A stretch of DNA of 64,000 bases from Alphaproteobacteria bacterium (GCA_021775915.1 JAJFGW010000005.1:1-64000), one strand, 5' to 3'. Shown: positions 28,632-38,634, counted from the stretch's first letter. Program-made: numbers and translations. The notes: a model not told the origin generated them from the letters alone.

Positions 28632-29675
28632 CTAATCATTACCAAATATTGTGTTTAACTGCTGCGTCACTCGCACAAACGTCGTTCTTTTGGACAGCTC
28701 CTTTAGCGTCACCGCCCCAACATAGGTACAGGCAGAACGCAGCCCGCCTAGAATATCCTGCAATGTATCTTTCACATCGCCCTTATAGGGAACCTGCACC
28801 GTTTTGCCCTCGCTAGCGCGATATTCAGCCACACCGCCAGCATGTTTATCCATCGCCGTACTACTACTCATACCATAAAAGGTCACATGTTTATTACCAT
28901 GCTCGTCTTCCTCGACATGGCCTTCGCCTTGATCATGGCCGGACAGCATACCGCCCAGCATCACAAAATCTGCGCCCGCGCCAAACGCTTTGGCAATGTC
29001 CCCCGGTACAGAACAGCCGCCATCGGCACAGACAAGCCCTTTCAATCCGTGCGCGGCATCGGCGCATTCAATAACGGCGGAAAGCTGCGGATAACCGACC
29101 CCGGTCATTTTGCGGGTTGTGCAGACACTGCCCGGCCCAATACCGACTTTCACAACATCCGCACCGCTCAGCACTAATTCCTCGACCATTTCGCCGGTCA
29201 CAACATTCCCGGCCATAATCGTAACATCGGGCATCTTATCGCGCATACGCCGAACAAAATCGGTAAAAGGCTGGCTATAGCCATTGGCAACATCAACACA
29301 AATTTTATCAATGTCTTTGCCGCTTTTCAGGAAGGCATCGAGTTTTTCTTCGTCTTTATCTGAAACGCCAATACTGTACCAAACATTTTCATTGCCGTTT
29401 TCTTCATAAAACTTAAGAAGCTCTTCCAGCGGATAATGCTTGTGCAGTGCCGCCGTTAGGCCATTTCCCATTCCCGCAAAAACTTTGGCCATTTCCATCG
29501 TGCCTACGCCATCCATATTAGCAGCGATAACAGGCACACCGGAAAAGTCACGCCCGCTCCATTTAAATTGATAATTGCGACTTATATCAACCTCTTTACG
29601 AGAAGCCAGTGTTGAGCGCTTGGGACGGATCAGCACATCTTTAAAATCAAGTTTGACGTCTTCTTCTATACGCAT
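28632..29675 (-). CDS. guaC: GMP reductase
   Basis: A 347-residue enzyme that converts GMP to IMP with NADPH in purine salvage. It has the IMPDH/GMPR barrel with the phosphate- and nucleotide-binding stretch [20 protein letters not shown], in which Cys is the catalytic residue. It also has the GuaC-type YGMSSSTAM loop. The CBS domains of IMP dehydrogenase are absent and the length fits GuaC. AAGGAAAA lies just before the ATG. The DUF1192 gene lies upstream on the same strand, 8 bp away. Confidence 0.94.
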   Translation of the reverse strand: MRIEEDVKLDFKDVLIRPKRSTLASRKEVDISRNYQFKWSGRDFSGVPVIAANMDGVGTMEMAKVFAGMGNGLTAALHKHYPLEELLKFYEENGNENVWYSIGVSDKDEEKLDAFLKSGKDIDKICVDVANGYSQPFTDFVRRMRDKMPDVTIMAGNVVTGEMVEELVLSGADVVKVGIGPGSVCTTRKMTGVGYPQLSAVIECADAAHGLKGLVCADGGCSVPGDIAKAFGAGADFVMLGGMLSGHDQGEGHVEEDEHGNKHVTFYGMSSSTAMDKHAGGVAEYRASEGKTVQVPYKGDVKDTLQDILGGLRSACTYVGAVTLKELSKRTTFVRVTQQLNTIFGND

Positions 29676-29683
29676 AGTTTTCC

Positions 29684-29866
29684 TTACTTAAACACTGAGG
29701 AAGCGGCATCCTTGGAAGCCTGCTTTTCTTTTATATCTGCTTCGGCCTTTGCTATTTCTTCTTGCAGCTCTGAAATATACTCGTTCAGTTCATGAACCGA
29801 CATATTTTCCATGTCACGCGGAAATACGCTTTCAGGTTTTATTTTGGGCAAATCTTCATTAAACAT
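29684..29866 (-). CDS. DUF1192-family small protein, 60 aa
   Basis: Starts at ATG 29866 ([18 protein letters not shown]), the usual beginning of the DUF1192 family. It is followed by the conserved core [19 protein letters not shown] and a coiled-coil helix. Function is unknown. Alphaproteobacteria usually carry this gene back to back with a quinone oxidoreductase and close to TrcR, as here. The longer frame to 29902 adds nothing family-like. The ribosome site is weak. Confidence 0.85.
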   Translation of the reverse strand: MFNEDLPKIKPESVFPRDMENMSVHELNEYISELQEEIAKAEADIKEKQASKDAASSVFK

Positions 29867-29907
29867 AGAGGCGAGACTATTATGTAGCGAGCAGAAAGGC
29901 AATATTT

Positions 29908-30870
29908 ATGAAGGCCATAGAAATTTCAGAATTTGGCAGCGCCGATGTCTTGACGCTTACAGAACGGCCACAGCCCGCACCAAAGGATGGCGAAGTCCTT
30001 ATCAAGGTACATGCCGCCGGAATCAACCGCCCGGATATTGTCCAGCGATTGGGCAAATACCCGCCGCCGCCGGGGGTGACCGACATCCCCGGACTGGAAG
30101 TTGCGGGAGAAATTGTAGAAAGCCTCTCAGAGCAGTGGCAAAAAGGAGATAAAATCTGCGCGCTTCTGGCCGGTGGCGGTTATGCCGAATACGCAACGGC
30201 TCCGGGCGGACAATGCCTGCCTGTGCCTGATAACCTTGATATGGCGCAGGCGGCCGCCTTGCCGGAAACAATCTTTACCGTCTGGAACAATCTTTTTAAA
30301 CGCGGTGCCCTCAAGGCAGGGCAAGTCGCGCTCATCCATGGCGGCTCATCCGGTATCGGCACCACAGCGATTCAAATGGCCGAAGCTATGGGCGCCAAAG
30401 TGGCTGTTACAGCAGGGTCAGATAAAAAGTGCGCCTCTTGCCGCGACCTCGGCGCTGATACGGCGATTAATTACAAAACACAGGATTTCGTGGAAGAACT
30501 CGGCGAAAATAGTATTGATGTCGTGCTTGATATGATCGGCGGTGATTATGTGCCGCGCAATCTGAAGGTCCTTAAAACAGATGGCCGTCATGTCAGCATC
30601 GCCTTTATGACCGGCGCAAAAACCGAGATTAATATTCCCATGGTGATGCAAAAGCGGCTAATCCTGACCGGCTCAACCCTGCGCCCAAGGCCGGTTGAGG
30701 AAAAAGAAGCGCTCAGGGATGAAATTCTGGAGCATGTCTGGCCGCATGTTGAAAAGGGTAGGGTTGTGCCTGTTATTTATAAAAGCTTCCCACTAGGACA
30801 AGCAGCAGAGGCACACCTTGCCCTTGAAGGGGGCGAGCATGTGGGGAAAATCATTCTACAAATAACCTAA
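29908..30870 (+). CDS. NAD(P)H quinone oxidoreductase, PIG3 family
   Basis: A 320-residue medium-chain dehydrogenase/reductase without the catalytic zinc site, typical of quinone oxidoreductases. The N-terminal GroES-like domain contains AAGINRPDIVQRLGKYPPPP and GLEVAGEIVE. The NADPH-binding Rossmann motif is HGGSSGIGTTAIQMA. It probably reduces quinones to protect against oxidative stress. Divergent from the DUF1192 gene with about 40 bp between starts. Confidence 0.9.
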   Translation: MKAIEISEFGSADVLTLTERPQPAPKDGEVLIKVHAAGINRPDIVQRLGKYPPPPGVTDIPGLEVAGEIVESLSEQWQKGDKICALLAGGGYAEYATAPGGQCLPVPDNLDMAQAAALPETIFTVWNNLFKRGALKAGQVALIHGGSSGIGTTAIQMAEAMGAKVAVTAGSDKKCASCRDLGADTAINYKTQDFVEELGENSIDVVLDMIGGDYVPRNLKVLKTDGRHVSIAFMTGAKTEINIPMVMQKRLILTGSTLRPRPVEEKEALRDEILEHVWPHVEKGRVVPVIYKSFPLGQAAEAHLALEGGEHVGKIILQIT

Positions 30871-31040
30871 CCTATATAATTGCATCCCCTTAAAAATTAA
30901 AAAAACAAATATTGCTGGCTTTTTGTAGCTAAATGACTATATAGTGCCGCTATTCCATGACAGCTTGATTAAGCTTTCGCCATTAGCCCCGGGATAACGG
31001 GCTGACGGAAGAGGATTATTTTTTTAAGGAGACCGTAACA

Positions 31041-31760
31041 ATGGCTAAAACAAAACTGGATGCGACCACCCTTTTAATGCCAAAGGCGACGGCTGTATGG
31101 CTGGTTGAAAACACAGCCCTGACTTTTGAGCAAATCGCTGAATTTACAGGTATTCACCATATTGAAGTTCAGGCTTTGGCCGATGAAGATGTCGGGCGCG
31201 GTATTGTCGGGCGTAGCCCCATTGACCATGGCGAGCTTGCACAAGAAGAGCTGGACAAGGCCGAGAAAGACCAGAACTACATTATGAAGCTGGAAAAAAG
31301 AGCCGACCTCCCTGCCGTCAAAATACGAGCAAAAGGCCCGAAATACACGCCGGTTTCCAAGCGTGGCGATAAACCGGACGCGATTGCTTACCTTCTGAAA
31401 CACCACCCGGAAGTTTCCGAAGCGCAAATTTGTAAGCTGGTAGGTACGACCAAGCCAACAATAGGCCGCGTCCGTGACCGCACGCTCCCTAATGCCTCCA
31501 GTATCAAACCGCGTCATCCTGTTGATTTAGGGCTATGCACCTATGCAGAGCTGGAAGCCTCCTCTAAAAAAGGCTTTAAAGCACAGGGCAAAACAGATGA
31601 AGAAATACAAGCACACAAGGACAAAATCCTTGGTAATCAGGAACAGGAAAAAAGCGAGAAGCCGTCTGAACCTGAAGTCACTTTTGATTTCTCAAACTTT
31701 ATGACGACAACACCAGCTAAAACTGATTCTGACACTGACACCGAAAGTCAGAATGGTTGA
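31041..31760 (+). CDS. trcR: Cell cycle transcriptional regulator TrcR (DUF1013)
   Basis: A 239-residue alphaproteobacterial regulator. The beginning KLDATTLLMPKATAVWLVEN and the motif FEQIAEFTGIHHIEVQALAD are diagnostic for DUF1013, and the core also contains DKPDAIAYLLKHHPEV and LVGTTKPTIGRVRDRTLPN. TrcR is a conserved, DNA-binding cell-cycle factor. The C-terminal tail (about 200-239) is acidic and low-complexity. AAGGAGA lies 9 bases before the ATG. A 170-bp leader with a small hairpin (AGCCC/GGGCT near 30990) precedes it, and a strong terminator follows. Confidence 0.92.
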   Translation: MAKTKLDATTLLMPKATAVWLVENTALTFEQIAEFTGIHHIEVQALADEDVGRGIVGRSPIDHGELAQEELDKAEKDQNYIMKLEKRADLPAVKIRAKGPKYTPVSKRGDKPDAIAYLLKHHPEVSEAQICKLVGTTKPTIGRVRDRTLPNASSIKPRHPVDLGLCTYAELEASSKKGFKAQGKTDEEIQAHKDKILGNQEQEKSEKPSEPEVTFDFSNFMTTTPAKTDSDTDTESQNG

Positions 31761-31781
31761 TTTTAAAACTATTTCATAAAA

Positions 31782-31817
31782 AACGCGGCCCTGTATTAAT
31801 CAAGGCCGCGTTTTTTT
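31782..31817 (+). terminator. Rho-independent terminator of trcR
   Basis: AACGCGGCC, a 13-base loop and GGCCGCGTT form a 9-bp stem followed by a run of seven T. The A-run on the other side could make it work for the opposing small gene too. Confidence 0.92.
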
Positions 31818-31830
31818 ATCAAAGTTATAT

Positions 31831-32025
31831 CTAGGCGCTTTTGCTTTCCTCTTCTATCTCATCTTTCAATTTAAGATTTTCAAGCTTAAGACGCTTTAAT
31901 TCTTCGCCACTCGTGGCTGGATGTTTCCGCTCTTCTTTTATTTGTGTCTTTAGAGCCAAACGTTTGGCCTGAAGAGCCTCAACATGTCCTGGTTGTGAAG
32001 AAATAAGTCCACGAGAATCCTGCAT
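31831..32025 (-). CDS. YdcH/DUF465-like small protein, 64 aa
   Basis: Start chosen at ATG 32025, 7 bases behind GAGGG. The protein is one long charged helical hairpin (EALQAKRLALKTQIKEERKH, then LKRLKLENLKLKDEIEEES), the pattern of DUF465/YdcH proteins. The function is unknown. A longer frame to 32091 has no ribosome site. It converges on trcR through the shared terminator. Confidence 0.7.
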   Translation of the reverse strand: MQDSRGLISSQPGHVEALQAKRLALKTQIKEERKHPATSGEELKRLKLENLKLKDEIEEESKSA

Positions 32026-32080
32026 AATATGCCCTCTATTGTTTTTATGATTAAACCAAGCGTAATATTCTGTCATTCCG

Positions 32081-32117
32081 CAAAAAAACACACGGCACTT
32101 TTAAATAAAGGGCCGTG
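32081..32117 (-). terminator. Possible terminator or hairpin
   Basis: On the minus strand GCACGGC and GCCGTG pair around a 15-base loop, followed by GTTTTTTT. The loop is long and no gene is seen between it and the terminator at 32225-32257, so it may end a short untranslated transcript or serve as a backup. The region 32118-32224 holds nothing else that I recognise. Confidence 0.45.
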
Positions 32118-32224
32118 CTTTTCATCATCTTTATTCCCCGGAATGTAAGAAATTATCACGCATTAGACACAGTATCTCATGATAATCTTTACATTTCTTT
32201 AACGTCTGCGCTTAAAATGACCGT

Positions 32225-32257
32225 AAAAAAAAGTCAACCGCCAAGTATGGCGGTTGA
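32225..32257 (-). terminator. Rho-independent terminator of the aldehyde dehydrogenase
   Basis: On the minus strand TCAACCGCC-ATACTT-GGCGGTTGA is a perfect 9-bp stem, followed by C and eight T. It lies about 100 bp behind the stop of the gene at 32359. Confidence 0.9.
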
Positions 32258-32358
32258 GCAGGTGTTGCGTGTGAGGAGGAACTTTAATATTCCATACTCT
32301 TATTGTATATGTAAAATAGTTAAAGGGCGTTAAATTTTAGATAAAATGCCACCTAATT

Positions 32359-33867
32359 TTAAACATCAAACTCAACGCCTTGCGCCAATGGCAATTCTGT
32401 CGAGTAATTCACCGTTTGGGTCTGACGACGCATATAAGATTTCCAGGCATCAGATCCGCTTTCACGGCCACCGCCTGTTTCTTTCTCACCGCCAAATGCA
32501 CCACCAATTTCAGCGCCACTCGGACCAATATTGACATTAGCTATGCCGCAATCACTTCCAGAGGCCGCAAGAAAACCTTCAGCTTCACGTATATCAGTGG
32601 TGAAAATACAAGAAGAAAGCCCCTGCGGCACATCATTTTGCAACGCCACAGCCTCATCCATGTCTTTATAAGTCATGACGTAAAGGATCGGCGCGAAGGT
32701 TTCATCTCTCACAATTTTAGTTTGGGACGGCATTTTAACAATCGCCGGTGTGGCGTAATAACCGCCTTCATCGCCAGTACGATCACCGCCAGTCAAGACC
32801 TCGCCGCCCTCTTTTTCAGCCTGCTTAAGCGCGTCTTGCATGGCATTAAAAGACTGCTCATCAATCAGCGGCCCCATCAAAGTGTCCGTATCCAGCGGGT
32901 TGCCAATACGAATGCTTTTATAAGCCGGAACCAGCTTGGCTATAAGCTCGTCCGCAACGCTTTCATGCGCAATGATACGGCGCAAGGTCGTGCAGCGCTG
33001 ACCACATGTACCCACGGCAGAAAAAACCGCACCGCGCATCGTCATATCGAGATCAGCAGACGGCGCCACGATCATCGCGTTATTACCACCAAGCTCCAGC
33101 AGGCTCCGGCCCAAACGCGCCGCAACACGTTCATTAACAGCCCGCCCCATAGCAGTGCTACCCGTGGCGCTAATCAGCGGCAGCGCAGGGTTATCAACCA
33201 TCGCCGCGCCAACATCGCGCCCGCCAATAATAACTTGTGATAGATTATCCGGCAGATCGTGCCCGGCTTCTTTAAAGCGCTTCACGGCCCGCTCGAAAAT
33301 TTTCTGACAGGCCAGCGCGGTCAGCGGTGTTTTTTCCGATGGCTTCCAGATCACCGGATCACCACAAACAAACGCCAGTGCCGCATTCCACGACCACACA
33401 GCAACCGGGAAGTTAAAGGCGCTAATCACGCCAATCGGCCCCAGCGGATGCCATGTCTCACGCATATGGTGACCGGGACGCTCAGAGGCAATGGTCAGGC
33501 CGTATAATTGCCGCGACAAACCGACAGCAAAATCACAAATATCGATCATCTCCTGCACTTCACCGAGGCCTTCCGAAAGAATCTTGCCGCATTCCAGCGT
33601 CACAAGCCGCCCGAGGTCATCTTTGGATGCCCGTAATTCTTCGCCCAGAAGCCGGACAAATTCGCCACGCACCGGAGCAGGAATAACACGCCATTCCTTA
33701 AAAGCAATTTCCGCGTTTTGAACCATCGAGGCTACATCCGCAGATGTATGCTGCTTCACATTGGCCAAAACCTCGCCATTGATCGGTGAGCGCACTTCAA
33801 GATCACCGCCCGTGACATCTGAACTCGTTAAACCCAGACTCCCTAGAATTTCCTGAGCATTAAACAT
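32359..33867 (-). CDS. Aldehyde dehydrogenase, ALDH7 type (probable piperideine-6-carboxylate dehydrogenase)
   Basis: A 502-residue NAD-dependent aldehyde dehydrogenase. The catalytic Cys292 is in GTCGQRCTTLRR, and the general-base Glu is in LLELGGNNAM. The motifs FNFPVAVWSWN and SATGSTAMGRAV are those of the ALDH7/AmaB branch, which oxidises 2-aminoadipate semialdehyde in lysine breakdown. AAAGGAG lies 9 bases before ATG 33867; ATG 33909 has a weaker site and adds 14 unrelated residues. No other lysine-catabolism gene is near, so the substrate is inferred from family only. Confidence 0.87.
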   Translation of the reverse strand: MFNAQEILGSLGLTSSDVTGGDLEVRSPINGEVLANVKQHTSADVASMVQNAEIAFKEWRVIPAPVRGEFVRLLGEELRASKDDLGRLVTLECGKILSEGLGEVQEMIDICDFAVGLSRQLYGLTIASERPGHHMRETWHPLGPIGVISAFNFPVAVWSWNAALAFVCGDPVIWKPSEKTPLTALACQKIFERAVKRFKEAGHDLPDNLSQVIIGGRDVGAAMVDNPALPLISATGSTAMGRAVNERVAARLGRSLLELGGNNAMIVAPSADLDMTMRGAVFSAVGTCGQRCTTLRRIIAHESVADELIAKLVPAYKSIRIGNPLDTDTLMGPLIDEQSFNAMQDALKQAEKEGGEVLTGGDRTGDEGGYYATPAIVKMPSQTKIVRDETFAPILYVMTYKDMDEAVALQNDVPQGLSSCIFTTDIREAEGFLAASGSDCGIANVNIGPSGAEIGGAFGGEKETGGGRESGSDAWKSYMRRQTQTVNYSTELPLAQGVEFDV

Positions 33868-33974
33868 TGATGAACTCTCCTTTGATTGAACTGCCAGATT
33901 TGAAGACATTGTTGTTCCCTTCCCTTTTTATGTTTCCAAAGGATTCATACACAATTCGGGAGAAAAGCTAAAGC

Positions 33975-35618
33975 CTAATTGTTTTTAAGCTTTTTAAGCC
34001 TGCTGGAGCGCAGTTCACCGCGTTCTTCGAGGATGGGGTAGGCAACAGAGACCATATAGCTGTTAATCCGGTGTAAATCCCGGATGACATCAAGATGCAT
34101 TGAGCTTGTTGCAATCGTTTCGGAAACACCGCCGCTAATACGTTCCATATGGGCCTGCGTCACGTTCTGCTCTCTGAGCCTGAGATCTTCCTTACCTTCC
34201 AGCATCCGGCGTGCCAAAAGCGAGTCGCCGGAAACAAACACGCTTTGCGCTAGCCGCACCGTCTCAAGCACAAACTCGTGGATTTCCTCGATCTCCTTCA
34301 TCCCGTCTTTGGAAAAACGCTTTTTGCCATCTATTTTCTTACGCGCCATCTCCATCAAGCTATTGTCAATCGTATCGCCGGCATTCTCGATATTTGAAGC
34401 AAAGCTTAAAATTTGCACGTAATGATAGGATTCTTCAGGGTCAAGGGACTGGCGCGTGATTTTGGCCATATAAAGTTTTACGCCCTTATAAAGGCCGTCG
34501 ATAATATCATCCTGCTTTTTGATTTTCTTCATGATCGCAGCATCATTATCGCGCAGGGCAATGATCGTTTGCTCCAGCATTTTTTGCAAAACATCGGCCA
34601 TCCGCAGCGTTTCCCGCATGGCCCCTGCCAGCGCTATCGCAGGCGTATCAAGCTCCTTCTCATCAAGATACATAGGTTTTGCCGGATCGGCTTTTTCAGT
34701 CCCTTTGGGCACAAGCCTGATACACAGCTTTGCCATCGGCCCGGTCAGCGGAATGAAGAAGAAGGCCAAAGCCAGGTTAAAGGCCATATGAAAATCAACA
34801 AGCAGTCGTTCCGGCGTACTTCCCATCGCAATAAGCCAGTCATGGGCAAGGCCAATGAAGGGCAACACGGCCACGGCCGCAACGGATCTCATCACCAGAT
34901 TACCTATCGGCACCCGGCTGGCCTCCCGGCTATCACGCAACGTCGCAAAAATAGGAACAACAGCGCCGCCAAGATTTGCCCCCACCACCATCACAAGCCC
35001 GACATCATGGGGCAAGACACCGCTCAGCACCAACGAGGCAAGCAGCAAGACAATCGCCAGCGATGAATGGGCCAGCCACGTCATCACCGCCGCCAGCAAC
35101 AAAGCCATAATCGGATCTTTGTTCAGCGACTGCAAAACAATCGCCAGCGCCTCGGAGTCTTGCAGGGGGGCGGCTGACTGCTTAATCCACATCAGGGCAA
35201 ACAACATCAGCGCCAGCCCCATCAGAAGCTTACCGATATGCTCCATCTTGCCGCGTTTTTTATTAAAAGAAAAAAGCACATAGCCAAAAATAATCAATAA
35301 AGGCGCCAGCCATGACAAATTATATGAAAGAATTTGAGCCACCACAGCGGTTCCAACGTCAGCCCCCAAGATAACGGCAAGACCGGAGGAAAGAGACAAA
35401 AGCCCCTGCCCGCAGAACGCCGCAATAATAAAGGCCGTCGCCGTAGAGCTTTGCAGCAGCGCGGTAACGCCAACCCCCGACAAAAAAGCCGAAAAACGGT
35501 TGCCCGTTGTTTTTGATACGATGGCGTGAAGATCAGCACCAAAAGCACGCGTCATACCATTGCGCACCGCCCGCAACCCCCACAGCAGGAAGCAAACACC
35601 CCCCATAATATTTAGCAA
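33975..35618 (-). CDS. Na/Pi cotransporter family protein with PhoU-like C-terminus
   Basis: A 547-residue protein. Residues about 1-310 are membrane helices of the NptA/Na-Pi cotransporter family, with the inverted-repeat motif LLQSSTATAFI in the first half. The second half shows TWLAHSSLAIVLLLASL, where Gln of the usual QSS is replaced by His. The C-terminal 200 residues are helical and PhoU-like (MADVLQKMLEQTI). It likely imports phosphate with sodium or regulates phosphate flux. The annotated TTG start is poorly placed. GAAGGG lies 8 bases before an in-frame ATT (35639), so initiation at this rare codon is possible. Confidence 0.88.
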   Translation of the reverse strand: MLNIMGGVCFLLWGLRAVRNGMTRAFGADLHAIVSKTTGNRFSAFLSGVGVTALLQSSTATAFIIAAFCGQGLLSLSSGLAVILGADVGTAVVAQILSYNLSWLAPLLIIFGYVLFSFNKKRGKMEHIGKLLMGLALMLFALMWIKQSAAPLQDSEALAIVLQSLNKDPIMALLLAAVMTWLAHSSLAIVLLLASLVLSGVLPHDVGLVMVVGANLGGAVVPIFATLRDSREASRVPIGNLVMRSVAAVAVLPFIGLAHDWLIAMGSTPERLLVDFHMAFNLALAFFFIPLTGPMAKLCIRLVPKGTEKADPAKPMYLDEKELDTPAIALAGAMRETLRMADVLQKMLEQTIIALRDNDAAIMKKIKKQDDIIDGLYKGVKLYMAKITRQSLDPEESYHYVQILSFASNIENAGDTIDNSLMEMARKKIDGKKRFSKDGMKEIEEIHEFVLETVRLAQSVFVSGDSLLARRMLEGKEDLRLREQNVTQAHMERISGGVSETIATSSMHLDVIRDLHRINSYMVSVAYPILEERGELRSSRLKKLKNN

Positions 35619-35682
35619 TACAAGCGTCGGTGTAATGGTTTTAACCCTTCAGTCTTTTATGCTTTCATTCCAAATACTTATT

Positions 35683-36234
35683 CTAAAACCCGGAACCGGG
35701 CGCGGCAAGGTATTCTTCTTCTTCCGGTGTGCTTTTTCGTCCTAATCTCGCATTACGGTGAGGAAAACGGCCAAATCTTTCAATTAATTCCATATGGCGT
35801 AAAGCGTAATCGTAACCTAGAGGATCATCCTTTTTCATCTTTTCAAAGAACTTTACCGATTTTTTCTGATCTTCCATTTTTTCGCTATGCTCATAAGGAA
35901 GATAAACAAACCCCCGCTGAGTTACGTGCAGAACCTGATCAAATCCGTTTGACACGGCATATTTTGCCACCAGCAGCGCCTTACCATCTGTTGAAAAGGC
36001 ATCCGCTTCCCCCCGAAACATATTACGCGGAAACTGATCGAGCAAAATACACAGAGCGAGGCAGCCTTCTGCATCCCGGTTCCAGCCATCACACAACCCA
36101 TCTCGCGCCATTTCATAGGTAACAAGAAAGCGGTCTCTAATCTGATCATCAAAGTCGCTGTTTTTCTGGAACCATTGCTGCGGCGCCGTTTCCTCAAACC
36201 AGAAATGTATGATTTCCTGTTTCGTATCGCGCAT
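35683..36234 (-). CDS. DUF924-family protein
   Basis: A 183-residue protein of the DUF924 family, recognised by the beginning EIIHFWFEETAPQQWF and by the motifs LCILLDQFPRNMFRG and YLPYEHSE. It is a TPR-like helical fold with no established biochemical role. GRFPHRNARLGR near the end is also conserved in the family. It lies between a small membrane protein gene and the phosphate transporter gene, all on the minus strand. Confidence 0.9.
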   Translation of the reverse strand: MRDTKQEIIHFWFEETAPQQWFQKNSDFDDQIRDRFLVTYEMARDGLCDGWNRDAEGCLALCILLDQFPRNMFRGEADAFSTDGKALLVAKYAVSNGFDQVLHVTQRGFVYLPYEHSEKMEDQKKSVKFFEKMKKDDPLGYDYALRHMELIERFGRFPHRNARLGRKSTPEEEEYLAAPGSGF

Positions 36235-36248
36235 ATCGTCATTTCCGT

Positions 36249-36530
36249 TTACTTTTTATTCGTCTTTTCCGTACCGCCGAGCAACTTTGCTAGTTTTTTC
36301 TCAGCGCCCGCCGCCATTGAGGACAGAACAAAAGCAGGCAAAAAAGGAATAATGATAATAAATATAGTTGATACGCTTGTAGCGGCCTCCATTAAATCGC
36401 CGTCAAACCACTTAAAATAAAGCCAGGCGAAAATCAGAACACCTACCCCTGCAAAAATGAGGGCTACAAACCTATAAATCTTTGAACGCAGCAAGAGTTC
36501 TCTTGCCTGCAGACGTGTTTCCTCGTCCAT
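36249..36530 (-). CDS. Hypothetical membrane protein, 93 aa
   Basis: Starts MDEETRLQARELLLRSKIYR, followed by two membrane helices (FVALIFAGVGVLIFAWLYF and VSTIFIIIIPFLPAFVLSSM) and a short basic C-terminal tail. It lies 26 bp behind the cytochrome c1 gene and may be transcribed with it. I know no family for it; a small accessory protein of the respiratory operon is a guess. Confidence 0.6.
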   Translation of the reverse strand: MDEETRLQARELLLRSKIYRFVALIFAGVGVLIFAWLYFKWFDGDLMEAATSVSTIFIIIIPFLPAFVLSSMAAGAEKKLAKLLGGTEKTNKK

Positions 36531-36556
36531 TTAAATGCTCCGGTAAGAACAGTATA

Positions 36557-37318
36557 TTAGTGGATGTCAGCCCACACCTTCTTCTTCACACCATACATAA
36601 CGAATGCAAAAACGAGAAGAAAAAGGAAAGCTTTTAAACCTGTTCTTTTGCGTGCTTCCATGTGCGGCTCTGACACCCAGGCCAGAAAATGGGAAACATC
36701 CATAGAATATTGGTGAAGAGTCTCAGGCGATCCATCCTCATAAGCCACCATGCCGTCCGCAATAGGCGGCGCCATAGCAAGAACATGGCCCGGCATATAT
36801 TTATTCCAGTATTGCCCATCAAGAAGCTCATCACCATGCGGCGGTTCATCATAGCCGGTCAGAAGAGCATAGATATAATCTGCGCCACCGGCCCGCGCTT
36901 TCACAAGCAAGGACATATCCGGTGGAAAAGCGCCGTTATTGGCATACATCGCCGCCTGCCTGTTGGCAAAAGGGCTCACAAAATTATCACTCGGCAAAGC
37001 CGGGCGTTCAAACATTTCGCCTTCATCATCGGGCCCGTCCACCACTGTGTACTCCGCAGCGATCGCCTTTACTTCCTGCGCGCTATAACCAAGATCAGCA
37101 AGATTTCTGTAACTCGCACGCTCCATAGAATGACAAGATGCACAAACTTGGGAATAAACTTTATAACCTCTCTGCAGGGCGGCACGATCATAAGTGCCTA
37201 ATATACCATTAGAGCCCCACTCCTGCTGCGGAGGTTTCTCAGCATCGCCAGACGCATAAACCGGAACGGCAACAGTAAGAACAAAAAGACAGAACAGAGC
37301 AGAAATAAATTTAAACAT
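36557..37318 (-). CDS. petC: Cytochrome c1 of the bc1 complex
   Basis: A 253-residue subunit that takes electrons from the Rieske protein and passes them to a soluble cytochrome c. It has a signal peptide (FISALFCLFVLTVAVPVYA), the haem-binding CASCH in QVCASCHSMERASY, and the C-terminal anchor helix before KKKVWADIH. The Met ligand is probably in the MPGHVLAMAPP region. Its start overlaps the stop of petB by one base, giving the operon petA-petB-petC on the minus strand. Confidence 0.95.
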   Translation of the reverse strand: MFKFISALFCLFVLTVAVPVYASGDAEKPPQQEWGSNGILGTYDRAALQRGYKVYSQVCASCHSMERASYRNLADLGYSAQEVKAIAAEYTVVDGPDDEGEMFERPALPSDNFVSPFANRQAAMYANNGAFPPDMSLLVKARAGGADYIYALLTGYDEPPHGDELLDGQYWNKYMPGHVLAMAPPIADGMVAYEDGSPETLHQYSMDVSHFLAWVSEPHMEARKRTGLKAFLFLLVFAFVMYGVKKKVWADIH

Positions 37319-38619
37319 TATGTGGCAGTCCCCGTTGTCGTTTGCGCCTTGGATTTATTTTCTTCCAGCACAGCAGCGCTAATACTCTTAGGCAAAGCCA
37401 ATGCTTTTTCATTCTTTGACAGCCACGGCAGAATAATAAGAAAGAAAGCGAAGTAATAAGCCGTTCCAATCTGCCCAACCAGCACAGGCAACCCTTCAGG
37501 AAGCTGGGCACCGGCCCACCCTAGCGCCAGAACCGCTACCACCAATAAAAGCAGGGCTTTTTTGTAAAGCGGACGGTAGCGGGCACTTTTAACCGGATGA
37601 TTATCCAGCCATGGCAGGAAGAACAGAAGGAAGACTGCCCCGAACATGGCAATCACGCCGCCCAGCTTGGCCGAGACAAACACAACATCCGTAAAAGGAA
37701 TACCTATATCAAAAGTAACCGCCTTCAAAATGGCGTAGAATGGTAGGAAGTACCATTCAGGCACGATATGCGGCGGCGTTACCATCGGATTAAACTCAAC
37801 AAAATGAGCCGGGTGCGCGAAGATATTCGGCGTATAAAAGCTTACCGCGGCAAAAAACAGCAAGAACACAGCCAGCCCAAACGTATCTTTCGCCGTGTAA
37901 TAAGGGTGGAACGGCAACGTATCCTGTTTCCCCTTTGGCTCAACACCAACCGGATTGTTAGAACCGGTAACATGCAGTGCCCAGACATGAAGGAACACAA
38001 CGGCGCAAATCACAAACGGCAGCAGGTAATGCAGCGAAAAGAACCGGTTCAGAGTTGGGTTATCAACGGAAAAACCGCCCCACAGGAAATGCAGCAAATC
38101 TTCACCAATAAAAGGAATCGCCGAAAACAGACTGGTAATCACGGTTGCTGCCCAGCCACCCATCTGGCTCCACGGCAAAACATAGCCCATAAAGGCCGCC
38201 GCCATCATCAACACAAAAATAAGAACACCGAAAATCCACAGCAACTCACGCGGCTTCTTGTAAGAACCGTAATACATGCCCCGAAAAATATGGATATAGA
38301 CAGCAATAAAGAAGAACGCCGCGCCGTTCATATGGAGGTAACGCAGCAGCCAGCCCCAATTCACATCGCGCATAATGCGCTCAACACTGCCAAAAGCATG
38401 GTCAGCGTGAGGCGTGTAATGCATAGCCAGCACAATGCCTGTTACGATCATCAACACCAGCATCACCGTAGCAATGGCACCAAAATTCCAGAAATAATTG
38501 AAATTTTTTGGCGTTGGAAACGTCCCGTATTCCTTCTGCATGAGGGAAAAAACCGGAAGACGTTCATCAATCCAGCTTACAACGGGGTTCTTAAATTCGG
38601 CGCGTTCTCCACCGGACAT
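37318..38619 (-). CDS. petB: Cytochrome b of the bc1 complex
   Basis: A 433-residue membrane subunit with eight or more helices, carrying both b haems and the quinol and quinone sites. Haem His residues lie in [20 protein letters not shown] and in [20 protein letters not shown]. The Qo-site signature [12 protein letters not shown] is present. The length is that of the undivided bacterial cytochrome b. It sits between petA and petC with 15 bp and a 1-bp overlap. Confidence 0.96.
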   Translation of the reverse strand: MSGGERAEFKNPVVSWIDERLPVFSLMQKEYGTFPTPKNFNYFWNFGAIATVMLVLMIVTGIVLAMHYTPHADHAFGSVERIMRDVNWGWLLRYLHMNGAAFFFIAVYIHIFRGMYYGSYKKPRELLWIFGVLIFVLMMAAAFMGYVLPWSQMGGWAATVITSLFSAIPFIGEDLLHFLWGGFSVDNPTLNRFFSLHYLLPFVICAVVFLHVWALHVTGSNNPVGVEPKGKQDTLPFHPYYTAKDTFGLAVFLLFFAAVSFYTPNIFAHPAHFVEFNPMVTPPHIVPEWYFLPFYAILKAVTFDIGIPFTDVVFVSAKLGGVIAMFGAVFLLFFLPWLDNHPVKSARYRPLYKKALLLLVVAVLALGWAGAQLPEGLPVLVGQIGTAYYFAFFLIILPWLSKNEKALALPKSISAAVLEENKSKAQTTTGTAT

Positions 38620-38634
38620 TATCTTTTCTCCTGC

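Noticed and set aside
31831-32358. tRNA or other stable RNA in the gap behind trcR
   Set aside because: I looked for cloverleaf ends and CCA-type structures and saw only two terminator hairpins.
33240-35283. Plus-strand frames opposite the aldehyde dehydrogenase and phosphate transporter
   Set aside because: Arg/His/Ser-rich shadow readings of well-supported minus-strand genes.
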